Part shown: positions 1-11,000 of the stretch, piece after piece | How positions within the stretch are numbered: position 1 is the first letter of the stretch | Layout: every line of letters starts with the position of its first letter | DNA from: Micrasema longulum | Lineage: Eukaryota; Arthropoda; Insecta; Trichoptera; Brachycentridae | Direction: 5' to 3' | Assembly (NCBI GenBank): GCA_022494885.1 | Contig: JAGVSM010001151.1 | Coordinates: 54,526-118,525, forward strand | DNA: 64,000 bases | Notes under the pieces: generated by a model | Database searches by the model: none | What the model saw: the letters and a program-made list of their open reading frames with translations, nothing else | What the model was told of the DNA's origin: nothing | Translations under genes and position numbers: made by a program

Positions 1-870
1 AATACCTGTGAGATCTGGTGTACCACAAGGATCAAATCTTGGGCCGCTTTTATTTTTAGTTTTTCAAATAAATTATCTTGGCTTTCAATGAAAATGCGAT
101 TTTTCGCTGTATGCTGACGATTTAAAGATATTCTGTAGAATTGAAACATAAGCTGACCAAAAAATGCTCCAAAAAGATCTTGATACTTTGAGTACTTGGT
201 GTGATCTGAATAATATGCACCTAAATATACAAAAATGTTACAAGATTACATTTACAAGGAAAATAAATATATGTGATTTACGGTAATCATAATATGAGCA
301 TTAATTCAGTTAACACGATTCGAAATAGCTTTTGACTCCCACTTTACATTTTTCACTCACTTTCTTATTTACTTTCAAAGAAAAAGCCCTAATGATATTA
401 GGATTCACATACAGGATATGTAAACCTTTTAAATATGTTTTATCGATCATTTGTTTAGACAATTAATCAGTTTGTAGTTATTTGTAATTTGGATTTGCAG
501 TCTGGTCACCACATTACATAACTCACATTAATTTAACTAAACACGTGCAAAAAAAAAATTCGTCACAACCTAAAATTTAAATGCAACCTGGGCAGAGCCC
601 TTCAGTCTTTTTATCAGCGCCTAGAACATTTTGGTCTAGATAAGTTGGAATTTAAGAGACAGATTTTAGACTTGATGTATCTTTGAAAATAATTGATTGT
701 AATGTTAATTCTACATTTTGTTTAGAGAATGTACCTACCCCTGAATGTTGATTGAAATCGTACACTACATTTTATCTTCCAACTTTCAATAATAATATGG
801 CGCACTTTACTGCATTACCACGTAACTATGCAAAAAGTATTACTGATATTGACGTCTTTAACGATAATTA
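1..870 (+). mobile_element. Jockey/CR1-like LINE ORF2 remnant
   Basis: Reads SGVPQGSNLGPLLF, then LYADDLKIF (catalytic YADD) and LQKDLDTLSTWCDLNN. After a gap comes the C-terminal region LEHFGLDKLEFKRQILDL at about 595-690. Several stops; the 5' end is outside the window. Confidence 0.7.
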
Positions 871-1628
871 AATAATTATAGGAGAACTGAAACGCAATGT
901 AAAAAATCAAAGAGTCCCTTATGTTTAAATAATTTAAAATAACCTGTTAGTACAATTTATTTTCATAACTTTTATCATATTATTATAATTTAATAGCTAG
1001 TCAATTAAATATACATATATGTATATTGTATATATATTAACAGTAATACATGTAACAAAAATATAACAAATAAAATATACAGACAATAAAACCAATGACA
1101 GATATCCACAGAAATACATTTAATACACGTACAATACATACTAGTGTGTTTGTGTGAGTGAAAGTGAGGGAGAGGGTGGGTGAGTGGGTGTTATATTGAA
1201 ATGAGGGTGGACATGTGTGTAAATATTGCATAAGTGTCGAAAATATAAATATATATAAAATATTAAAAATTAGAGATAAAATTAAATTAAATTAAATTAA
1301 ATAAAATAAGACTTTATTATTGAAACTAAGTATAAGATAAAAAGTATGTTTTAAGACGCGCATTTTAAATATATTTTTTTAATAAACAAGTGGATTAATA
1401 AGGGGAAAGTTCAAATTATATTCACGAGCAAAACGTATAAGTGGAGAGTTCTGGGCATAGTTCGTACGAACTGCTGGCACATAAAATAGAGAGCTCGACG
1501 TGTGACGGGTGCGGTAACCGGGGACATTTAATGATAACTCTGACAAAAGAGCCGGCCTATCAAGGCGTCCACTAAGTATGTCATGAAGCACCCCCGTGTC
1601 TTATAGTAGACGGCGATCTTATATTTAT

Positions 1629-2268
1629 ACGGGGTGTTCTTTAAACCCTGTCCCATCCAAAACCACGATGATCAGTATGAGCAAGAAGACATATTGGCAC
1701 ATTGAAATATTTTTTTAGAACGAATAAAATTCAAAAAAATAAAATATCAAAAAAAGCAAATGGTTGCTTACTTCTGCAGGGGTGAAACGAGGAGTAAATA
1801 TTTTTTAAATATGCTAATATGTCTTCTTGCCTATACTGATCATCGTGGTTTCAGATGTGACAGGAGGTAAATAAATATCACAATCAGCGAAGTCACTGAT
1901 GATGTTGGCATATCTATAGGCTCATGCCATGAAATTTTTTCAAATGTTTTGGATATGAAACGCGTGGCAGCAAAATTTGTTTGATTTTTTAACAAACACA
2001 GCGGCGAATGGAAGTTGCTCATGTGTCGCTAAATGAAATCAACGACGATGCAGAATTACTGAAAAGTGGTAGAACAGGTGACGAAACATGGATATGACGT
2101 CGAACACGTCGAACCTTAGCGGCTGCCACAGACAAAGTAAACAATGAACACAGCTGAAAACTTTAGCATACTTCAGGGGCATGTATACCAACATAATGAA
2201 AATTGACAATCGGACTTTTCGAACCCGCAAAATTTAAAAATTCCTGTTATTTTCTGAACACACCCCGT
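1629..2268 (+). mobile_element. mariner fossil with both termini
   Basis: Ends ACGGGGTGTTC and GAACACACCCCGT are inverted. The interior keeps mariner transposase traces in broken frames: MKRVAAKF, then MEVAHVSLNEINDDAELLK and GDETW. Multiple stops and deletions make it inactive. Confidence 0.7.
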
Positions 2269-2319
2269 AAAAAAACCTTTTTTTTTTTTTTAAAAAAAAA
2301 GAAGCATTAGCGTTTTTAT

Positions 2320-2473
2320 AATTTACATAAATATTTCAATTTTGGTGACCATTTTCAACGAGTTGTAAATAACTCACTATTGAAAAATAGAAATCAAGTT
2401 GGGGTAGAGTGGGGTTCGAACCTCGGACCTCTGATCCGCGAGTTCGCAACACTAGCCACGGGACCACAACCCG
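2320..2473 (-). mobile_element. tRNA-derived SINE, family 1
   Basis: Minus strand starts GGGTTGTGGTCCCGTGGCTA (A-box like), then GAGGTTCGAACCCC (B box), then a body ending AACTCGTTGAAAATGGTCACC. Acts as a Pol III retroposon; not a functional tRNA because the acceptor arms do not pair. Confidence 0.7.
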
Positions 2474-2626
2474 ATTCAAATTTTATATCCTTATTTGTGT
2501 TCACATATAATTGATGAACAATATCTAAACATAACAAACTGTGATTATTGATTATTGTCTGTGAATAAAATATAAATTTGATGTCGTTTTGCAATTTAAA
2601 TTTGTTAGATAAAATATTCTTGGCAG

Positions 2627-2902
2627 TCATTGGATCATCGAATTGTATTTTAATTGGTCTATTACGATAGGTTGTAAAGCTACAGTAATCTTGTTGTTGT
2701 CCTCCGAAATTCTTAAGTCAGATGATACAGTTTCGACACATTCAGAAATATTATAAAGGATAACGTTTTTAGTGCGTTGTTTTCTCTCGTCCATCTCAGA
2801 AATCATTTCGCACATTGAGTTACTTGTGGATGACGAAGTGACGTAAGGTATCTTTTTATATTCGCTTAATTCACCTTTTAAAACTTCCATAGAGACTGCC
2901 AT
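2627..2902 (-). pseudogene. LINE ORF1-like fragment
   Basis: Open minus-strand frame with EMDERKQRTKNVILYNISE, the D/E-R-x-x-R-x-K-N-V/I pattern after a coiled coil typical of ORF1 proteins of Jockey/CR1-group LINEs. Short and isolated. Confidence 0.45.
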
Positions 2903-3010
2903 TTCTCCTACGGTTCCTAGCAGTTCGGAAGTTTGTGGGGAAATTTTAGCCAGTTTTTGGTAAACTTGTTACTTGGTTCATTAATTGTTTTTAATATCAG
3001 GTTAATTATA

Positions 3011-3735
3011 AACAATATTTTGAGTTTGTCCAAATTTTTGTAGACAAGGACTGGATTCAACTCCCTGGGGAGCTGTTTATATTAACATATTACCTTATAA
3101 GTATATGAAAATGTATTTATTTTTTTGTTTGAATTCTTTACAAGTTATTTACAATTTGCTTTTTAATTCAATTACTTTTATTAAATCCATTTATTTTTTT
3201 TTCTTTTTTACTATGTAAAGTTTCACTTTTTATTTTGCATGGCAGTATGCTTCTTATTGTTTCTAAATGTATACAAAAAAGCATTGTTTATCTTTTAAAT
3301 TTTTACGCACTATGTTTGTAATTACCTGTATATTTTTTTGTAAATGCCCCTTGAGCGTATTGTAAAATTAAATAAATAAAAAATAAATAAAAAAATATTA
3401 CAACAGAGATGAAGAACAGTTAAGAGAAGGTAATATAGAAGTCCAGGCATCTACATGGCTAGAAGTATAGAAATTGAAAAAATAATATTTTCAGGCGTTG
3501 CCTACTATGTAGGTGAAATAATTAAATTAGATGAATCTCACCCGCATAAATAAAGGTTTCATCTCTTTAACTTTACAAACATCAACAGATGAAAGAATTG
3601 AAGGAATATAGATGTTCAAATATAGGCAGAATGGTGAATGTTACACAGTGTGTAAAGTGGCCACTTAAACCAGCCATTGACAGGTCATAAGCCCTGTAGA
3701 TGCCTGGACTTCTATACTACCTTCTCTTTTATCGT
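3011..3735. mobile_element. Foldback-like element split by a LINE 3' fragment
   Basis: The left arm runs 3011-3095 (TTTGAGTTTGTCCAAATTTT to ACATATTA). The rest resumes at 3393 (ATATTACAACAGAGATGAAG) and ends in an inverted arm near 3735. Confidence 0.6.
3096..3392 (+). mobile_element. LINE 3' end inserted in the Foldback-like element
   Basis: AT-rich tail segment with GCCCCTTGAGCGTATTGTAA and a TAAA-type tail, the same kind of end seen at 52380 and 22020. Flanked by ATATTA on both sides. Confidence 0.5.
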
Positions 3736-5654
3736 GTAATTCAGCGCACTATCATATTGAGCCATTATGAAATATAATAATTAATATTATAATATTTAAA
3801 ACAAAAAAACAAATTATTTAGAATGTGAATAAAATGTTTAGGATCAATAGATAAACATGTGCCGCATTTATATAACAGGTGAGTTCTAGGATACTATTGG
3901 CCAGTTTCTCTTCCAAAGTAGGTAGGCAGCTGCTAATTGCTCGATTGATTGACAGACAGGCAGGTGCACAACATTTATCGGCAAATTTCTCGTTCAGATT
4001 TTAAGCAGCAATTATATTGAATGCGTAATAAATACTGAAGTTCTCGAATTTCAATTGGTTAAAGATAAGGAAGTACTCTTACAATTTAGATTGTTGACTG
4101 TGGCACCCACTTTAACTTGGTTTGACTTGTGTTTTATAATATAAATCGGGAGACAAATAAACGCGTGCACTCTATATTGACAACAGTGTAATAGAATTAT
4201 ATATTAATCCGCATCATTCCACTGGTAAAAAAAGTATTTTAGTGTTTAAAATTTTATTTATTTTATTTTATTGAAATAAACGGCACTTAGTGCCTTTTAC
4301 ATATTAGTTACAAATACAATTAAATATACATACATGTAAGCATAAGAACTACAGAGCATTCAAAACAATATTATTAATTAACAAATTAAGAAAGTCTAAA
4401 AAAGATAAACTACTCGTATATAAAAGAATAAAATATTACCAGTTATAGAATTATCGATAAAAAAAGATAATTTGGTATTAGAAAAACTAAGAAAACAATT
4501 TTGAATAACATTAAGTAAATTAAAAAAATATATGTATTATTATTTAAAACTAATACTTAGGTAAATAGTATATATTTATGTATAAAAATATAAATGATGT
4601 AAAAAAAATGATGAAGAGAAATATTTTGTACTTATAAATTAATTCAAGAAAAGAAACAAAAAAAGAAAAAAAAACACTAATAAAAAGTTCAAAACAATTC
4701 TTAACAATAGTAACAAATAGTTACATAGAACTATTACCAGTGCAATAAAGAAGAAGAGCCGTTCTACATGTACTAAATTTTATGTGAAATGAGTCACCAA
4801 CGTCCTGGTACTCATTGCCTAGAGAGTGAAGTCTATTGATGACTGACTCAAATTGTTGACATATGACATATATGTACGAAGTATGTATGCTTTATATTTA
4901 TGTATTTAATTGTATTTTTACATTTAATGTAAACTTAATTTTTTTTTCTTCTCTTTTTTTCTTTTGTTTTTTTTTTATTTCTTCAATATTGTTTTTTATT
5001 TATAGGAAAAATATTCGTAAACCATATTTGCCGCAACAAATCGGTTTCTTAGAACAGGCATTTGCCCATATAGGAACCGATTGCAACATTAGGCGTATTA
5101 ATATTTCTGGCTTGCCGACCCTTCATATACTGAGCCTACTCCTAGTCCTAGCAGAATTTGCCAGAGTGTTTTATGTGCCATTTTGTAACATTGTATGTAT
5201 AAACTAATAAATGAATAAAAATGAATAAATAAAATTACTTTAAGGCTAAGCAAAACAACGTCACCAAAAATAAACCTGTCAGAGCTATAGACAACACATC
5301 GTTACCGCCACTGGTGCACAATTCACTATCTGTCACTTACGATGTTCTCCCGATTATGGCTTGATATGGGCATTTTAGTAATTGGGAGGAGAAAAGTAGC
5401 CGGGGAATGCTCGCAACAGACGTAAGTCCGTTCTATCGAACATACGCCAATTGGCCGCAGGTTAAGGTTGGTTGTTATATTTATTTATTGTTTTAGCATT
5501 GTACATGTCTCAAATTACACAGTCTCAATTTTAAGTTTTATTTTATTTTTTTTTTACGATTTTTGAAAGAGGTTTAATTTTGTTTTTGATTGGATTTGTT
5601 TTTTATTTAATGACGTAAGCGTTTTTTTTTTAAATTTCATTTTTTTTATAAAAA

Positions 5655-5820
5655 TAAATATTAGCGATCTTATAATTTAACTAAAAATTTAAATTTTGGT
5701 GGCCATTTTCAACGAGCTGTAAATAACTCACAATAAGAAAATGGAAATCAAGTTGTGGCAGAGTGGAATTCGAACCTCTGATCCGTGAGTCCGCAACACG
5801 AGCCGCGGGACCACAACCCG
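5655..5820 (-). mobile_element. tRNA-derived SINE, family 1 (block A)
   Basis: Same family; sits at the same place as the block B copy with matching flanks (upstream TTTTTGATTGGATTTG), so its insertion predates the segmental duplication. Confidence 0.7.
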
Positions 5821-6264
5821 ATTCAAATTATATCATGCTTTTTGAAGCTGAAAATTTGTTTTATTGATTTTCTCTAATGTGTATGACATATTTACAATAT
5901 TATTCGTGGAAACTTTTTTTATATTTTTTTATTGTCTCATGGTTTAGGCAGTAAAATGCTACATGGGAAACTACGACTTTCTTATTGTGTCTCATGTTCG
6001 CTACATTTGCAGGTAAATTGGGATAAAAAAAAAAAAAAAAAATAAAAAATTGAAGGATATTAATATGTCCACACATGTGGTATGCTTCCGTAACCTGAAA
6101 CAGACTGAAAATTGTGTTGAAATTTGAAAGCGTTATATTAAATATATATAAAAAAATATAGTCAGTTGAAGTTGAAAACTGTCTCAAGTTGTATGATTCT
6201 GTGGTAAGAAAACAGTCAAATTGAGTTTTTTCATCATCAATCAATTTTTTTTCTTGCTGTCTTA

Positions 6265-6484
6265 TTAGGTAGTCTTTGAACTATTAGAATTTGTGTAACC
6301 AAGACTTTTCAGTAATTTTTCAGTTTCGTTTAAGCGCACAAAGTGGGATATAGTATTATAACATGCTATATTCGTTCTGGACGAGAAGAAAGAAGTTCTC
6401 CCTTTAAATTTTCCATAGAATGCTCCTTTATAAAACACGCGTATTGTTTCTGATAGGTTGATTGGTTCAATTATCTTAAATCCC
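6265..6484 (-). CDS. Unrecognised C-terminal exon, block A
   Basis: Open frame after the acceptor TTATGTTGCAG, starting GFKIIEPINLSETIRVFYKG and ending KSLGYTNSNSSKTT before a stop. Block B keeps only the tail (about 28322-28403), reading VRLNETEELIKRLGNTNSNS on the minus strand. Its place downstream of a THAP exon in both blocks suggests, without proving, that it belongs to the same gene. I do not recognise the family. Confidence 0.4.
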
Positions 6485-6944
6485 TGCAACATAAATAATT
6501 ATTGTATTTTACAAAATTACCCATTCACTTATTGCAATTACAAAATGGACGCTTTTTCTAACTCCGCGGAACCTTTGCCTTGTGCTGAGTTAGGAATACC
6601 CATTGATAATGCATCACATGACGATATATTTACTTTTTTTAAAAATAGTTTTTATTCAAAATTGAAACATGTGAATTCATTATTTTTAAAAAAATTCGTC
6701 CCAATAAACCATTATTTATCACTGTCATCGGGTGAAAATAACATGGCTCAAAATAAAAACAATATTATAATATTACAAAGCCGCCGCTGTGCATGATCAC
6801 TGTTTTTGGAACTAACCAGCCAAAATGGAGATGGGTCTATAATCTTTTTTGTATACTGGAGAGCCATTTTTAGGAAGTGGAATGAAGAAAGCAGATGTCT
6901 ATTGGGTTGGAAAGAAACCAGGTGTCTTTTACTTTATCCATTAC

Positions 6945-7112
6945 TTAATTCATCACTGATTTAATTTCGATAGAAAGAAGAATACGTGATTCTTCTTTTT
7001 CATTGACGACGGAAAAACAAAATTGAGGAACATTGGTATTTTGAGTATTGCTCATCTCCAGTAGCAAATACCGTTTTAAAGCTTCGTCAATCGCTACCGG
7101 AGGGAAAAAAAA
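6945..7112 (-). CDS. Candidate terminal exon of unknown gene in block A
   Basis: Open frame after the acceptor AACTTGCAG, running 55 codons to a TAA at 6945. Reads FFFPPVAIDEALKRYLLLEM at the start and ILLSIEIKSVMN at the end. The phase would allow joining to exon 3 of the secreted-protein gene, and the FPP...YLLLE pattern resembles the last part of that family, but the intervening THAP exon on the same strand makes assignment uncertain. Confidence 0.35.
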   Translation of the reverse strand, partial: FFFPPVAIDEALKRYLLLEMSNTQNTNVPQFCFSVVNEKEESRILLSIEIKSVMN

Positions 7113-7163
7113 CTGCAAGTTAAGTTCGTTAAGGTTCAGCAAAGTACCTAGGTACCTACTTAC

Positions 7164-7237
7164 CAATGAAAAGTTAGACCACCTTTTTTACGTTTATCCT
7201 AACGAATTTTACACGCTTTCATGACACAATCGGACAT
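7164..7237 (-). pseudogene. THAP-domain first exon, block A, with in-frame stop
   Basis: ATG at 7237 opens MSDCVMKACKIR, a stop at codon 13, then DKRKKGGLTFHW, ended by the donor GTAAGT. The C-x4-C start and the terminal FH just before an intron are the N-terminal half of a THAP zinc finger (C2CH). Length 74 bases, ending in phase 2, the same phase as the block B exon. The stop suggests decay. Confidence 0.55.
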
Positions 7238-7799
7238 TTTAGTTTCAAATTAAATGTCAAGTTCACGTCGAAATCCGGCTGGCAACTGCTAGCCGGATTT
7301 CAGTTTTTGTATATTTGGATACGTTTATTTATGTAAATTGTTTGTGTAAATACATATTTTTTTAATAAAAAAAACAGAGGCATCGAGGGGATCCTGAGGG
7401 GTGGGAACGACGTGTTGTCGTCTGTCCTGTTCATACATCCTCCTCCCCCCTCCTTAATCTGCATAGAGTTTGTATTCCTTAAGAATATTTATAATAACTC
7501 TCCTCTATGCGCAGCTGACAAAGAGTCCCCCAGGACTCTATAACAGCTGCGGGTGGATGGTGGGCTTTAGGATCTCCCCTCAATGCTGTCTTCGGGCGCA
7601 CGGCATACAAATATAATACCGGTTTTTGAAAAATGCAAAACACACCAATACAGAAAATTTTATTCCGATACTCAGTTTATAAAAAGTACTAGATTGGATC
7701 AGTTCTGAGGTGCGGAAAACAGGATAGCAAAAAGTCAATTTTGTCTTTTCTAGCAAAAGGTCTAACAAACAGTTGTGTAAGTTTGCCTTAAAAAGGGTA

Positions 7800-7876
7800 T
7801 GACCTAGTTAGGCAGACAGAATGAATTCCAGGGAATATAGGTATTCCATTGAAATTATTTAATTTTAAGAAATGGC
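7800..7876 (-). pseudogene. Exon-4-like segment, out of phase with exon 3
   Basis: After a 73-base candidate intron, the acceptor TATTGCAG at 7877-7879 opens a segment reading HFLKLNNFNGIPIFPGIHS, which fits the expected continuation after CRIKK. Joining it to exon 3 (phase 0) gives an immediate stop; one extra base would restore the family-like frame. Left of about 7800 the sequence becomes a dispersed repeat also found near 18640-18775, so the exon seems truncated by an insertion. Confidence 0.35.
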
Positions 7877-7949
7877 CTGCAATAGGAAAAAAAAGTCGTA
7901 GCGAGCTCCTTTCTTGTGACAAAAAATACTCATTATTTAATTTAATTAC

Positions 7950-8090
7950 CTTTTTAATGCGACATCTGGAATCCCAGTTAAAAACATCTCGAAGAGGTTT
8001 AAAATCAGTAAATTCGCAAACATTCTCAGAATTCAATGTAAAACCTTCTGTAAATCGATTACCATTCCATTTCCAAACGCGATTACGAAC
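7950..8090 (-). CDS. Exon 3, block A secreted-protein gene
   Basis: 47 codons from the acceptor TTTTTTTAG to the donor GTAATT. Encodes VRNRVWKWNGNRFTEGFTL, SENVCEFTDF and NWDSRCRIKK. No counterpart was found near 28.9 kb in the second block. Confidence 0.55.
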
Positions 8091-11000
8091 CTAAAAAAAT
8101 ACAAATCCCCTTACTCACTAGCAGCTTTTGGCTACATTAACCGAGATTGTATGAAATAATTACATTGTTACAAAGATGTTAGTATTTGTATAAGAACAAA
8201 CACTAGAATGACTCTTAAATTAGTATTAAAGATACTCAAAAAATTAATTCATGTGTGCATGTTATACCATAACGGGTCCGACATTCATATATGCAGTACT
8301 GTTTCCATACAAAGTTCCAACACCTGTTTTTGGATTTGTTATCAATTCAATATTTACATCTGCAGCATTGATTTTTTTCGGCCCCTTACACTTGGTAAAG
8401 TGTTCATAAATAATATCATATGGACCCTAAAACAAATACATATTTCGTTTTAATGTGATACAGACTGAGCCTTAACCGTGTAAGTGGTAGATACTTGGAA
8501 AATGTGTGCTAGTGTTGTAGCCAATTAAATAAATATGGCGGTCGATCTCTACTAAATAAAAGATCTATAACACGTCTGGTTATATTTATTGATTCAGTTC
8601 ATACTTTACATACAGTACAAGCACTAGGAAATTAACTTAATACAATATCGTTGGTTACACGGGTTGACAAGCACTGATTTTACAGATTGAGAGGCAGCGG
8701 AATTGTTGTTCACAACAGGGGGTGCTCGGGTTCCGGGTGGCCAAAACACGTGCGTGCCTCGGACAACCGAACTAGCTCTTCCTAGTAATATGATGTCTCG
8801 CACCGTATTCAGAAGTTAGCGAAAGGGACGAACAGCCAGCATTCGTGTTAGTAGTCGATGACTTTATTTTTCACATGTGCACACATTTATACAGTGTTAC
8901 AGAATCTAACCCTACGGTTAACCTAAGTATGGAAATCGTGACGGCCCCCCACTCTTGCCAAGTATTCTCCAGAGCGGCCAACGTAAATAGGCACCCTCTA
9001 GCCAACGTATAAGCCACGACCCCCTCCGCCGTTCCTCCATTGCACAATCATGCGCCGACTAGAGTGGACGTGAAAGAGCCGCTAGCTTGGCACGCTTCGC
9101 TCAGTTCGTCTTATATACGGTGGCGGCCAGTTAGACTCGGAATTAGCATCGCAGACTCATACATATTTATCGGTAACATATTAAATACAACTAAATAAAA
9201 ATTAAACATTTTACTAAGCATATAATAATAAACGAAAGGACTATGAAGTCAGCTACACTGATATTGATGTCTTTAACGACACATTAAATAATTAAAGGAG
9301 AATAGTAACGCAATGTATACAATCTAACAGTACCTTATATTAGTAACAACCTATAAGAAAAATGTATTTTCATATCTTTCATCATATTCATATAATTTAA
9401 TAGCTAGTCAATTAAAATTAAAATGTATGTATACGATATGTCACAATCAGAGAAGTTGCCGATGATATTTTCAATAAAAATTGTTTGTATGTTTTGGATA
9501 TGAAACGCGTTGCAGCAAAATTTGTTCAAAAATTTTATATTTTTTAACAAAAACAGCGGCGAATGGAAGTTGCTCAGGTGTCACTAAATGAAGTCAACGA
9601 CGATGCAGAATTACTGAAACGTGTTAAGCCAGGTGACAAAACATGAGTTTATGGATATGACATCGGAACTAAGACTCAATCATCCCAGTGTAGGAATTCT
9701 GGATGGCCTAGACGAAAATCGCCGAGCACGCCGATGTTATGGATTAACTACCTACATGGGGCACATTTTGTATTTAGTAAGCTGGTGGTAGAAATAACGT
9801 TCTCCACAGAATGAAATGTACCCAGAGTTTTGATGCATTTGGCACTTAACCACCTGGTAAAGCTTTTGAAATCAATATTAACATCCTACGGAATGCAAAA
9901 ATCATGTATTTTTATTGAAAAGGGTCGATTATCGTATGCACTTGAAAACCATATTATAACGATGGCAACCCGTCAGGATGGCAACACTCAGACACTTCCG
10001 CCACCCCTAGGGTCAGCAGCCTGAAGCTCTGCCCTCTCTCTCTCCTCCTGCAGAACTCACCGTGTACGCATCGTTGTTGTGTTGCTCCGTGCTTATTTTC
10101 TCTTTGTGTAATAAACTGTGTTTTAAGAACTGCGAGTTTTATTAATTGGGATAGATCCTCTTATTGTTTACAATATGCTTCGACGCGCGAATCTCGGGAT
10201 GTAGCGTGGAAAGAATGAATGTACCTATTTTTTGTATCAAACCTACCCCTCCAAAAGACCAAAACTTGTATTATATAAATCCATACGCAGTCCTTTGGAG
10301 GATGTATTAGAAATGTAATCTCACGTGGTTACTACGTCCCCCTGACGTAATACTTAGTTTCAATATGCACGGTAGCTTTCAAATGTAACAGTAAAATGGT
10401 TTTTGTAATGTCTTTTAAATAAAAAAAATGAATATACAACATCTTTGGGTCTTCTCAATTGATCTGTTGGACTCCGAATATTTATTATCTGTGTGCTACA
10501 CTACATCTGCACATAGCACCGAACACGTCGAACCTTAGCGGCTGCCACAGACAAAGCAGAGATAATGTAGAACTATGAGACAAAGTAAAGAATGACTACG
10601 GCTGAAAATTTTAGCATACTTAAGGGGCATGTATACCAACATAATAATAAAAAAAGACGATCAGACTTTCTAAACCCACGAAATTTACAAATTCACGTTA
10701 TTTTCTGAACACACCTCGTACAACCGACTTTTTTTACTTATTTACTACTTTCTTTCTTTCTTATTTTTTTTGTACCACAACAGGCCAGGAGGCCCAATTA
10801 CAGTGGTGAATTACATCACAGAACACCCAGGCTTGAGAAAAATCACATTTTTTAATTTTGTGCTCTCACCGGGAATCGAACCCGGAACCTTCCGTGTGTG
10901 AGTCAAGCGTCTTGACCACTGCACCACGGAGGCCGCCACATATAATTGATGGACAATATCTAAACATAACAAACTGTTAACAAATTACAACAGGGATGGA

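Noticed and set aside
6458..6796. 112-codon plus-strand open frame
   Set aside because: Overlaps the better supported minus-strand exon and has low-complexity composition with no motif.
10860..10930. Genuine tRNA gene on the minus strand
   Set aside because: A and B boxes are present, but it continues into a SINE body and lacks a clean acceptor stem.
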